DNA from: Bdellovibrionales bacterium
Lineage (GTDB): Bacteria; Bdellovibrionota; Bdellovibrionia; Bdellovibrionales; UBA1609
DNA: 6,831 nucleotides
Reading direction: 5' to 3'
Assembly: GCA_020435085.1 (NCBI GenBank)
Contig: JAGRAB010000179.1
Location: forward strand, 1-6,831
In this document: one piece after another, positions 1 through 5,694 of the stretch
How positions within the stretch are numbered: the stretch's first letter is position 1
How the letters are laid out: every line of letters begins with the position of its first letter
Notes under the pieces: generated by a model
What the model was told of the DNA's origin: nothing
The model's input: only the letters and a program-made list of their open reading frames with translations
The model's database searches: none
Program-made: the position numbers and the translations under genes

Positions 1-533
1 CAAAGAGAAACTCTTTTTTCAAAACTCTCTGGCGTGATAGGTTTGTGAGGACCCACCGGGGTTGACATATATCCATCTGCCTGACGAAAACGAACAACGC
101 CACCATAACATGATCTACTTAAAAATAATAAATCTGCTGAGTTCGGTCTTTTATTGTATTTCGCTTTTATTTTTTCGTACTGTTCTTTGGGGTCGCCCGA
201 CTGGTGAAAATTCCATCGTTCTTTATACCATTTAATGAGAGTGTTTGGATTTTTACCCAACTGCTCCCAAATACCTGCGAGACTTTTAAATCCATCTGAA
301 CCAAAACCTTCTACTGGAGCTAATGTGGCAATGACTGCACCGCTACCCATAAAAGGTTCATAAAAAGTATTAAATGTCTCCGGAAAGAAAGAAATGATTT
401 CTTCCGCAAATCTCTGCTTATTACCAATCCATTTTAGCAGCTGAGTCTTTAAGGGCTGTTTGGTTAACCGAGATTTCGAACTACTTTTTTTGAAAGTGGG
501 TTTTTCATCAAAAAGTGTAATTTGAGTATTCAA
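1..533 (-). CDS. D12-class DNA adenine N6-methyltransferase, N-terminal part (3' end outside window)
   Basis: This is the first 177 residues of a Dam/DpnM-type enzyme that transfers a methyl group from S-adenosylmethionine to N6 of adenine in a short DNA target. Visible motifs in order are LKWIGNK (residues 33-39, the motif X-like start of the domain), EPFMGSGAV (59-67, the FxGxG SAM-binding motif I), SD at 79-80, and the family block FLSRSCYGGVVRFR (137-150) followed by DGYMSTPVG (153-161). The catalytic DPPY motif should follow shortly and lies beyond position 1, so activity cannot be judged. No ATG or GTG is available in frame. The best start is the TTG at 533-531, with GGGGG about four bases upstream, and an in-frame TAA lies about 60 bases further upstream. 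Whether it is an orphan methylase or has a partner restriction gene to the left cannot be seen. The family call is firm; the target sequence is unknown. Confidence 0.9.
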   Translation of the reverse strand, partial: MNTQITLFDEKPTFKKSSSKSRLTKQPLKTQLLKWIGNKQRFAEEIISFFPETFNTFYEPFMGSGAVIATLAPVEGFGSDGFKSLAGIWEQLGKNPNTLIKWYKERWNFHQSGDPKEQYEKIKAKYNKRPNSADLLFLSRSCYGGVVRFRQADGYMSTPVGPHKPITPESFEKRVSL

Positions 534-587
534 GATGCCCCCATTTTGTCCAGATTCAATCGCAGTTGATGTATTACAATCGATAAA

Positions 588-616
588 ATATTAGACTAAT
601 AACTGGGTATTAACAA
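588..616 (-). promoter_or_regulatory. Putative promoter of the adenine methyltransferase gene
   Basis: On the minus strand TTGTTA (616-611) and TAATAT (593-588) are separated by exactly 17 bases, with four of six matches to each sigma70 consensus hexamer. Transcription would start near 581 and leave a leader of about 48 bases before the TTG start. The 207 bases between this gene and ndh hold no other ORF and no clear terminator for ndh, only an eight-T run (minus strand, near 655-662) without a convincing stem. The call rests on sequence pattern alone. Confidence 0.4.
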
Positions 617-740
617 CTAGATTTGGAGCAACGTGAATGCAGCCTAACCCTCATTGGAAAAAAAATATTTCACTACTTTCAATACCATTCAGATATTCTT
701 GGCAAATATGCAAAGTCGAATCCGAACTTTCGCTAGATAA

Positions 741-2057
741 CTATGTCTCACTGCTTTCTGTCTCGCTACCATATGTAATCTTTTTGCCACTATAAAAACG
801 CCAAGTTTTGTGGACAATGAGCCGAGCTCCATGTCCAAAACTAAAATAGGCCCAAACCCATTGGAAAAATACAAAAACTCTGTTTTTAAATCTCATCAGG
901 TAAATAATATGGATAAAAACCCAAGTGAGCCAAGCTGCAAATCCTGTTATTTGCAAATTGCCAGAACAGACTACGGCTTTTGACCGACCTATTGTTGCCA
1001 TTATTCCCTTATCCCAATATCTAAATACACCCCTTGGGCGACCTTTGACTTCATTCAATATTTGCTTTCCAACAAACTGTCCCTGTTGGATGGCTACAGG
1101 TGCAATGCCAGGAAGTGAAGTTCCATCTTCTTTATAGAAGACAGCAACATCCCCAATGGCAAATATATTTTTATTAGAGGGTAGGCTTAAATCTTCACAA
1201 ACGACTAAGCGTCCCTGTTCATCTTTTTTAGTGTCAGTACTCTCAGCAATACTTGCTGGTTTTACCCCCGCAGCCCAAATGATTGTCTTACAGCTTATCC
1301 AGTTGGCTCCAGCTTGAAGCCCTGTTGAACTCAAATCGCTTGCCCTTGTGTTTTTGATTACCGTAACGCCAAGACTCTTTAAGTCGTGCTCAGCCCTTCG
1401 AGAAAGTTTTTCAGGAAAAGATGGCAGCACTCGTGAGCCAGCTTCGATCAAATAGACCTTTGTTTGTGTTAAGTCAGCTACCCGATAATCATCTACTAGA
1501 GTTGTCTTAGCCATTTCGGCTATGGCCCCTGCAATTTCAACACCAGTTGGACCACCACCAATCACCGAAAAAGTCAGATAGGACTTTTGCTTTTCAAGAT
1601 CCTTTTCTTTTTCTGCAAATTCGAAAGCTGTAAGGATTCTTCTTCGAATTTCAGTGGCTTGTTCTATATTCTTTAACCCTGGAGCTAAAACTTCCCAGTC
1701 ATTTTTACCAAAATAAAAATGCTTAGCTCCACATGCAATTACGATATAGTCAAATTTGGCTTTTATATCATCGTATGAAACTGTGCTGCTATTTATGTCT
1801 ATATTATCCACTTCTGCGAGTACAACACGTACGTTTGAATTTCGGCGAAATAACCGCCTTATGGGGACTGAGATCTCTGAAGGATTGAGCCCCGCCATCG
1901 CCACCTGATAGAGAAGAGGTTGAAACAAATGGTGATTTCTTCTATCGATAATATGAATTTCTAAATCAGAAGATTTTGCCAGTTTTCTAGCAACAGAAAT
2001 GCCACCAAATCCTGCACCGACAATAGCAACTGATTTTTTATTTTGTTTGTTTTTCAT
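741..2057 (-). CDS. ndh: Type II NADH:quinone oxidoreductase (NDH-2)
   Basis: A 438-residue single-subunit flavoprotein of normal NDH-2 length. It oxidises NADH at the inner face of the cytoplasmic membrane and passes electrons through FAD to quinone without pumping protons. The first Rossmann fold has GAGFGG (14-19), followed by DRRNHHLFQPLLYQVA (38-53), which is highly characteristic of NDH-2. The second nucleotide fold has GGGPTGVE (167-174), and E205 at the end of its second strand fits NADH rather than NADPH. WAAGVKP (261-267) and NIFAIGDVA (297-305) are the conserved FAD-contact segments. APVAIQQGQ (319-327) corresponds to the quinone-site region. The aromatic and hydrophobic stretch at 373-405 is the expected C-terminal membrane-anchoring region. 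The ATG at 2057 is the only good start because the FAD motif begins at residue 14; the ribosome site (GACGGGTA) is weak. It appears to be transcribed separately from its neighbours. Confidence 0.93.
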   Translation of the reverse strand: MKNKQNKKSVAIVGAGFGGISVARKLAKSSDLEIHIIDRRNHHLFQPLLYQVAMAGLNPSEISVPIRRLFRRNSNVRVVLAEVDNIDINSSTVSYDDIKAKFDYIVIACGAKHFYFGKNDWEVLAPGLKNIEQATEIRRRILTAFEFAEKEKDLEKQKSYLTFSVIGGGPTGVEIAGAIAEMAKTTLVDDYRVADLTQTKVYLIEAGSRVLPSFPEKLSRRAEHDLKSLGVTVIKNTRASDLSSTGLQAGANWISCKTIIWAAGVKPASIAESTDTKKDEQGRLVVCEDLSLPSNKNIFAIGDVAVFYKEDGTSLPGIAPVAIQQGQFVGKQILNEVKGRPRGVFRYWDKGIMATIGRSKAVVCSGNLQITGFAAWLTWVFIHIIYLMRFKNRVFVFFQWVWAYFSFGHGARLIVHKTWRFYSGKKITYGSETESSET

Positions 2058-2063
2058 TACCCG

Positions 2064-2159
2064 TCATTTGCAAATGTTCTTAAATCGATGAATTAGTAAA
2101 AATGGCATAAACACCCTCCCAAAAAGTAAAGCAGTAGCACCGCAAATATAGCTCAGCAT
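2064..2159 (-). CDS. Possible 31-residue small hydrophobic protein upstream of ndh
   Basis: An ATG-started ORF of 31 codons ends with TGA six bases before the ndh ATG, on the same strand. The peptide begins MLSYICGATALLFGRVF and has a hydrophobic core followed by a basic tail (HRFKNICK), the look of a very small single-span membrane peptide. No ribosome site lies at the right distance from the ATG; the nearest good one (GGGAGG) is about 20 bases upstream. That site is well placed for a TTG that opens a six-codon frame ending TGA within the sequence ATGCTGA, overlapping this ATG, so coupled initiation is conceivable. The spacing before ndh could also be chance. No family is recognised. Confidence 0.22.
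   Translation of the reverse strand: MLSYICGATALLFGRVFMPFLLIHRFKNICK
2065..2076. repeat. Perfect 12-base palindrome just upstream of ndh
   Basis: CATTTGCAAATG reads identically on both strands and ends eight bases before the ndh start codon. A dimeric regulator could bind here, and in RNA it is too tight to fold as a hairpin, so an operator is the likelier role if it has one. It overlaps the end of the candidate 31-codon ORF, and no regulator is identified. Confidence 0.35.
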
Positions 2160-2408
2160 ATCGCGCTTGCCAACTGAGATCCTCCCTCACACTTTCTTAA
2201 AACCATCAATTTGAGATTGATTTTACTTCGTATAACTTATTATTTTGGTTATGGCTTTTCTTAAATATTCTTCAATTTGCTACGCATCGAATTTGGTTTC
2301 AGATATTTTTTAGGCCTTGGATTTAGGTAGTTAACGCTCTGCAAGTGTTTCGAAAAGGAAGAAGAAGTTTTAAGATTTGAAACTGCCAATCTATAACTCC
2401 TGTAAAAT

Positions 2409-2428
2409 TAAAAAACCTCGAAACCTAG
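2409..2428. repeat. Dispersed 20-base element, copy 1
   Basis: TAAAAAACCTCGAAACCTAG here matches TAAAAAACCTCGGAACCTGG at 6472-6491 in 18 of 20 positions. Both differences are A/G. This copy covers the end of the ABC-F gene and its possible terminator. The A run makes a chance match easier. Confidence 0.3.
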
Positions 2429-2434
2429 AGTTTC
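2410..2434 (-). terminator. Weak candidate terminator at the 3' end of the ABC-F gene
   Basis: On the minus strand GAAAC and GTTTC (2434-2430 and 2424-2420) form a five-pair stem with a five-base loop overlapping the TAG stop. A six-T run follows at 2415-2410, after four unpaired bases. The stem is short and AT-rich and the gap before the T run is longer than usual, so terminator activity is uncertain. Part of this sequence recurs near 6472-6491. Confidence 0.3.
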
Positions 2435-4212
2435 TCTTCTACGGATTCCCAAAAATAATAGAGTTCATCCACTTTTTTTTGTTTTTCTTCGACAAGACGC
2501 AAGCTTTCTTGCATTTTCTCGTGATTACTAAAAACTTCTGGTTCAGAGAGCGCGGCCTGAGCTTGCGCAAGAGCTAATTCTGCAGCTTCAATATCTTGAT
2601 CGAGCGTTTCAAGTTGCCTTTTTTCTTTGTAAGACAGCTTTGGTTTTGAGGTTTGCTTTGGCTTTTGTTGCGATACCGGCTTTTCATTGGTCGTGTTATT
2701 TTTTTCTCTTTTCAACCACTGCGCAAGATCTGCGTAAGTGTTCCAGCGGGAGTCATTTTCTAGGGCAAGAAACCGTTCGCAGAGTTGATTTAAAAAATAC
2801 CGATCGTGAGATACCAAAAGTATTAAGCCTTCAAAAGAAAGAAGTGCGTCTTCTAAGACCTCAATGCTGTCGATATCTAAGTCATTGGTCGGCTCATCGA
2901 GGATGAGTACATCAGCTGGTTGAAGCAAAAGTTTTGCAATGAATAACCTGGCTTGCTCTCCCCCTGAGAGTTGTCCGATTTTAAGTTGCATTTTGTCTGA
3001 CGAAAATAAAAATCGACTGGCATAGGACGCAACATGAACAGATTGATCTTTAAAGATCGCATAGTCGCCCCCATCACCAAGGTACTCCATAAGGTTGATG
3101 TCTTGAGGTAAGGCTTCACGCTTTTGATCAAAATAAACAACTTTTAAATTTTCCGCAGCAACAATCTCACCAGAATAATTTTTTAAATCACCGATAATGG
3201 CTTTGAGCACCGTGGTTTTACCACTCCCATTAGATCCAAGGATTCCCACACAGCTCTTTGGCCCTAAAATGAGATTGAGATTTTCTACGATTTTGTGATC
3301 TCCATAGGCAATTGTGACGTCCTTGATTTCAAAAAACTTCTTCGAACGCTTACCTGCACTCTCCACTTCTATGCGTGCTTTATTTTGCCCTGATTTATTT
3401 CTTGCTTTTACGACAGAAAGCTCATCAATCAATTCATAAGCTTCTTTTGCTCTAGCTTTACTTTTTGTTGTGCGGGCTTTCACGCCAGCCCGTAACCATT
3501 CAATTTCTCGACGGGCTTTGTTCGATAAAGTGTCTTGAAGTTTTAACTGCGCTTGAGTGTAGTCTTGTTTTTTCTCTAAAAACTGTTGGTAGCCACCATC
3601 AAAAGCTAAATATCCATCCCGATACAGTGGATTGATCTCCATAATTTTGTTGCAGACATTATTCAAAAAAGTACGATCATGACTGACAACTAAAAAGGAT
3701 TTTTTATAAGTTTTAATATAGCTTTCAAGCCATAAGATTCCATCCCAATCCATGTGATTGGTGGGTTCATCCAAAAGCAAGACATCAGGATCTTGCGCGA
3801 AGGCAATGGCAAGGCTGAGTCTTTTCTTCCAGCCGCCAGAGAGTTCTGAAACTTTAGTGTTAAAGTCGATGAATCCAACAAGACTTAAAAATATCGGAGC
3901 TTGCACCTCGCTCTCGTAGACGTCCATCCCTGAAGTTTTGAGACGCTCGATGCTGACCTCTAAGACCGTCTGATTTTCAGCAAATGAATCCTCTTGGGCG
4001 ACATAAGCGAATTTAACACCTTTACGATAAGAGATCTCACCCGTATCTGGTTTTTCAAAACCGCAGATCATTTTTAAAAGTGTCGACTTACCGGCCCCAT
4101 TCGGGCCAAGGAGGCCAATGCGTTGTTGATCCTCAATCGTAAAGCTCAAGCCATCAAAAAGACGTTTTGAGCCAAATGTTTTTTCAATTTGATTGATAGT
4201 AATCAAGTCCAT
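2425..4212 (-). CDS. uup: ABC-F family ATPase, Uup-like
   Basis: A 595-residue soluble twin-ATPase protein with no membrane domain. ABC-F proteins act on the ribosome; Uup is also linked to DNA transposon precise excision and branched DNA intermediates. The first ATPase half has Walker A GPNGAGKST (36-44), signature LSGGW (124-128), Walker B LLLDEPTNH (145-153) and H-loop SHDR (177-180). The charged linker (about 215-290) contains REIEWLRAGVKARTTKSKAR, like the Uup interdomain linker. The second half has GSNGSGKTT (326-334), LSGGE (415-419), LILDEPTND (436-444) and SHDR (468-471). A lysine-, glutamine- and proline-rich stretch then leads to LSYKEKRQLETL (526-537) and a C-terminal coiled coil to 595. 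That C-terminal domain, plus LSGGW, is why I prefer Uup over EttA or resistance ABC-F types; it is slightly shorter than E. coli Uup. All catalytic motifs are intact. The ATG at 4212 is preceded by AGTGAGG, and the first beta-strand begins at once, so the start is sound. Confidence 0.88.
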   Translation of the reverse strand: MDLITINQIEKTFGSKRLFDGLSFTIEDQQRIGLLGPNGAGKSTLLKMICGFEKPDTGEISYRKGVKFAYVAQEDSFAENQTVLEVSIERLKTSGMDVYESEVQAPIFLSLVGFIDFNTKVSELSGGWKKRLSLAIAFAQDPDVLLLDEPTNHMDWDGILWLESYIKTYKKSFLVVSHDRTFLNNVCNKIMEINPLYRDGYLAFDGGYQQFLEKKQDYTQAQLKLQDTLSNKARREIEWLRAGVKARTTKSKARAKEAYELIDELSVVKARNKSGQNKARIEVESAGKRSKKFFEIKDVTIAYGDHKIVENLNLILGPKSCVGILGSNGSGKTTVLKAIIGDLKNYSGEIVAAENLKVVYFDQKREALPQDINLMEYLGDGGDYAIFKDQSVHVASYASRFLFSSDKMQLKIGQLSGGEQARLFIAKLLLQPADVLILDEPTNDLDIDSIEVLEDALLSFEGLILLVSHDRYFLNQLCERFLALENDSRWNTYADLAQWLKREKNNTTNEKPVSQQKPKQTSKPKLSYKEKRQLETLDQDIEAAELALAQAQAALSEPEVFSNHEKMQESLRLVEEKQKKVDELYYFWESVEEKL

Positions 4213-4215
4213 GCC

Positions 4216-4272
4216 TCACTGTGACCCCAAAAATTCTCTGATGATGAAGGTAAGTCGAATCGGGAGTCTCAC
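4216..4272 (-). CDS. Possible 18-residue leader ORF in front of the ABC-F gene
   Basis: A GTG at 4272 opens 18 codons (Met/Val-RLPIRLTFIIREFLGSQ) ending in TGA at 4218-4216. That stop lies inside the AGTGAGG ribosome site of the ABC-F gene, three bases before its ATG, so terminating ribosomes would be placed to restart there. AAGGAG lies only two bases before the GTG, closer than is normal. If the promoter at 4278-4305 is the true one, the transcript would begin at about the GTG and the ORF would be leaderless. Upstream ORFs regulate several resistance ABC-F genes, but that is not known for Uup. Weakly supported. Confidence 0.18.
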   Translation of the reverse strand: MRLPIRLTFIIREFLGSQ

Positions 4273-4278
4273 AACTCC
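4263..4278. repeat. Short hairpin in the ABC-F gene leader
   Basis: GGAGT and ACTCC form a perfect five-pair stem around a six-base loop. On the minus strand the 5' arm includes the GGAG of the AAGGAG string in front of the possible leader ORF, so folding would hide it. No T run follows, so it is not a terminator. Confidence 0.3.
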
Positions 4279-4305
4279 TTATAACCAAAAATATTCTAAA
4301 ATCAA
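4278..4305 (-). promoter_or_regulatory. Putative promoter of the ABC-F gene
   Basis: On the minus strand TTGATT (4305-4300) and TATAAG (4283-4278) are 16 bases apart, with four and five matches to the sigma70 hexamers. Transcription would begin near 4271 and leave a leader of about 59 bases. An alternative -10, TAGAAT (4298-4293), lacks a good -35 but would place the AAGGAG string inside the transcript. No strong terminator for the upstream regulator gene is seen in 4213-4416. Confidence 0.4.
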
Positions 4306-4416
4306 AGAACTGAAGGCATAACAGCAATCTTGACCGAATTTTGAAGAAAAGTAACAATTAATCTTTTTATATCCATCTGCGTTTAGTGAGCACTCATTTG
4401 TGCGAACAAAAGTCAC

Positions 4417-5055
4417 TTAGTCTTTTTTATATAAACAAAAGCGACAAACGCTATCTCCCCTAGATATACATTTTTCAAGATTAACTTTCATTCCACCGGA
4501 AGCCTTCCTAATAAACTCTACATCAAAGCTACAAAGTTCGGGGTTATTTTTAGCGACATTATGGTAAACACAGTTTGTGGCTTCTAAAATAATTCCCTTT
4601 CTAGCATCTCGTTGTTTGATGACTGATCTATACCCCAGGTCATTCATAACCTCATTGATGACAGTGATTTTCTCTTTGAGCGATCTCGTTTGCTTAAATT
4701 TTTCTTCCATTGATTCAACAACGTTTTGAGCAAGTTCAGTCATTAGTTTTTTGATATTGTCTGGTCCATATTTTCTAGTGATTAGGCTGAGTAGGGAGTT
4801 TGATAACCAAGAATATTGCCTTGGAAAACTCTCAACGCCATCTGAACTTAAAAAGTAAAAACGCTTTGGTCTCCCCACACCTCCCTTTTTGTCTTCAAAA
4901 CGAATAAGTCCTAAACCATCCACTCTTAGTAAGTGCTCTTTTGCAGCCGTTTTAGAAATCTGAAGATGTAGTGAAAGGCCTTCTAGCGTGGCCCCTTCTG
5001 TATGTTGCTGTAAATACTCAAGTATTTTCCTTTGGTTTTCATGCAACCCTTGCAT
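4417..5055 (-). CDS. SufR-like winged-helix transcriptional regulator with C-terminal cysteine cluster
   Basis: A 212-residue protein resembling the COG2345 / SufR group: an N-terminal DeoR/ArsR-type winged helix joined to a domain that in SufR holds an Fe-S cluster. Residues 7-70 fit the DNA-binding domain (ILEYLQQH, TLEGLSLHLQISKTAAKEHLLRVD as the helix-turn-helix, then the wing KGGVGRPKRFYFLS at 57-70; GRPKRFY is typical). Residues 85-150 are mostly helical. The C-terminal part has Cys162, Cys175, Cys196, Cys204 and Cys207 with His165. The C-x12-C spacing followed by a cysteine after a basic and acidic turn is like SufR, but the final CxxC pair and the spacing before it differ, so the ligand may not be the same. 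The ATG at 5055 has AAGGAGG five bases upstream. It is divergent from the membrane protein-folE operon and probably controls both itself and that operon. An Fe-S, metal or nitric-oxide sensor is inference. Confidence 0.82.
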   Translation of the reverse strand: MQGLHENQRKILEYLQQHTEGATLEGLSLHLQISKTAAKEHLLRVDGLGLIRFEDKKGGVGRPKRFYFLSSDGVESFPRQYSWLSNSLLSLITRKYGPDNIKKLMTELAQNVVESMEEKFKQTRSLKEKITVINEVMNDLGYRSVIKQRDARKGIILEATNCVYHNVAKNNPELCSFDVEFIRKASGGMKVNLEKCISRGDSVCRFCLYKKD

Positions 5056-5066
5056 TGGGCCTCCTT

Positions 5067-5083
5067 ATTTAAACTATTTAAAC
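5067..5083. promoter_or_regulatory. Candidate operator: two ATTTAAAC direct repeats
   Basis: ATTTAAAC occurs at 5067-5074 and again at 5076-5083, nine bases apart, nearly one helical turn. Each contains the palindrome TTTAAA. They lie between the regulator's ribosome site and its -10, and the second copy covers the candidate -35 of the rightward promoter, so a bound protein could block both directions. They do not resemble the CAAC-N6-GTTG site known for cyanobacterial SufR. Confidence 0.4.
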
Positions 5084-5104
5084 AGTATTTACCTTTTATA
5101 TTAT
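5077..5104 (+). promoter_or_regulatory. Putative promoter of the membrane protein-folE operon
   Basis: TTTAAA (5077-5082) and TATTAT (5099-5104) are 16 bases apart, with four and five matches to the sigma70 hexamers. Transcription would start near 5111, about 43 bases before the ATG at 5154. The -35 lies within the second direct repeat. Confidence 0.4.
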
Positions 5105-5105
5105 A
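5100..5105 (-). promoter_or_regulatory. Putative -10 of the regulator gene
   Basis: On the minus strand positions 5105-5100 read TATAAT, a perfect -10. The best -35 at 17 bases (TTCCTA, 5128-5123) is poor. Transcription would begin near 5093, placing both ATTTAAAC repeats in the leader just ahead of the ribosome site. The hexamer overlaps the rightward -10, so the two promoters would exclude each other. Confidence 0.38.
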
Positions 5106-5153
5106 GGGCCGAAAATGGATTGTAGGAAGTAAAATTTAAAGGAGGAAATACAT

Positions 5154-5684
5154 ATGGAAGCATCAGCAAAATCAGTAACTGGTATTAACGAACAGGGTAT
5201 CTTAGTAAAGAGTGCTATAAAGTCAGGAATCATCACCGGTCAAATTGCAGGACTCATAATGGCTGTTGTTGTGATGACTGTGTTTGCAATTTTTTTAGGT
5301 AAGAGCCCGCTCTTCCCAGTTCAAGTTATAGGATCAACCCTGGTTGGAGAAAATGCACTAAATGGATTTCATTTGGGAGCTCTACTCTTAGGCTTAATCC
5401 TACATCAAGCAGGGCCATCTCTGCTTTGGGGATTTATCTATGGAGTTCTTGTCTCAAAATTTTCTATTAACGAAAATCCCAAAACCGCGATTTTAGGTTT
5501 AGGAGTTGGTTTAATTTCAATGGTTGGTCCCTACTTATTGATTCCCTTTGTGATGAATACGCTTCATGGTGTGGATTATTGGAATCAAAATGTTCCGATG
5601 CTTTGGGATTGGGCAGCTCATATAGTCTTTGGAGCCTCATTTGCTCTCTATCCGGTAATCAATAAAAGATTTTCAAAAAACTAA
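5154..5684 (+). CDS. Four-helix inner-membrane protein of unknown function
   Basis: A 176-residue hydrophobic protein with no family I can name. The N-terminus (1-22) is polar without a cleavable signal peptide. Predicted membrane segments are about 24-48, 72-101 (long, possibly kinked near His84-Gln85-Ala-Gly-Pro88), 111-133 and 150-168, and the C-terminus ends in KRFSKN, which favours a cytoplasmic location. The loop after the first helix, [21 protein letters not shown] (49-69), is the most distinctive part. From memory it resembles a loop with a G-x-P-x-x-P...I pattern in widespread small uncharacterised membrane proteins, but this is a loose impression. His73, His84, His138 and His156 lie in or near membrane segments and could bind a metal or haem; that is speculation. 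The start is well supported by AAAGGAGG eight bases before the ATG. It is divergent from the SufR-like regulator and followed by folE after 10 bases, so the two are very likely cotranscribed. Confidence 0.85.
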   Translation: MEASAKSVTGINEQGILVKSAIKSGIITGQIAGLIMAVVVMTVFAIFLGKSPLFPVQVIGSTLVGENALNGFHLGALLLGLILHQAGPSLLWGFIYGVLVSKFSINENPKTAILGLGVGLISMVGPYLLIPFVMNTLHGVDYWNQNVPMLWDWAAHIVFGASFALYPVINKRFSKN

Positions 5685-5694
5685 GGTGGGTGTG

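Larger units (their letters stand above)
2058..2424. other. Intergenic region between ndh and the ABC-F gene
   Basis: 367 bases without a confident gene. Besides the candidate small ORF and the palindrome, it contains a second dyad at 2205-2221 (ATCAAT, five-base loop, ATTGAT). The arrangement ATCAA-N7-TTGAT is the reverse of an FNR box, so FNR is not implied. On the minus strand a GAGGGAGG ribosome-site-like string lies around 2180-2187. I found no sigma70 promoter for ndh that I would defend; candidate -10s such as AATAAT near 2240 lack a good -35. No RNA gene or riboswitch was recognised. Confidence 0.5.

Noticed and set aside
689..874. 61-codon minus-strand ORF at the end of ndh
   Set aside because: It overlaps the C-terminal coding region of ndh in another frame and has no family resemblance.
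2205..2221. FNR-type binding site upstream of ndh
   Set aside because: The FNR consensus is TTGAT-N4-ATCAA; here the half-sites are in the opposite order with a different spacing.
2377..2577. 66-codon plus-strand ORF
   Set aside because: Mostly antisense to the ABC-F C-terminal coiled coil, low-complexity Phe-rich product, no ribosome site.
2640..2906. 88-codon plus-strand ORF
   Set aside because: Antisense shadow of the ABC-F gene with no recognisable protein features.
2877..3140. 87-codon minus-strand ORF
   Set aside because: It lies wholly inside the ABC-F gene in another frame; the ABC-F frame carries the signature and Walker B motifs there.
4390..4404. GCAC...GTGC hairpin as terminator of the regulator gene
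   Set aside because: Only four stem pairs and no T run after it on the minus strand.
5115..5132. Five-codon ORF (ATG to TAA) in the leader of the membrane protein gene
   Set aside because: No suitable ribosome site, and ORFs this short are expected by chance.
5686..5694. GTG at 5686 as the folE start (three more residues)
   Set aside because: It overlaps the AAGGTGGG ribosome site that fits the ATG at 5695, and family members do not need the extra residues.
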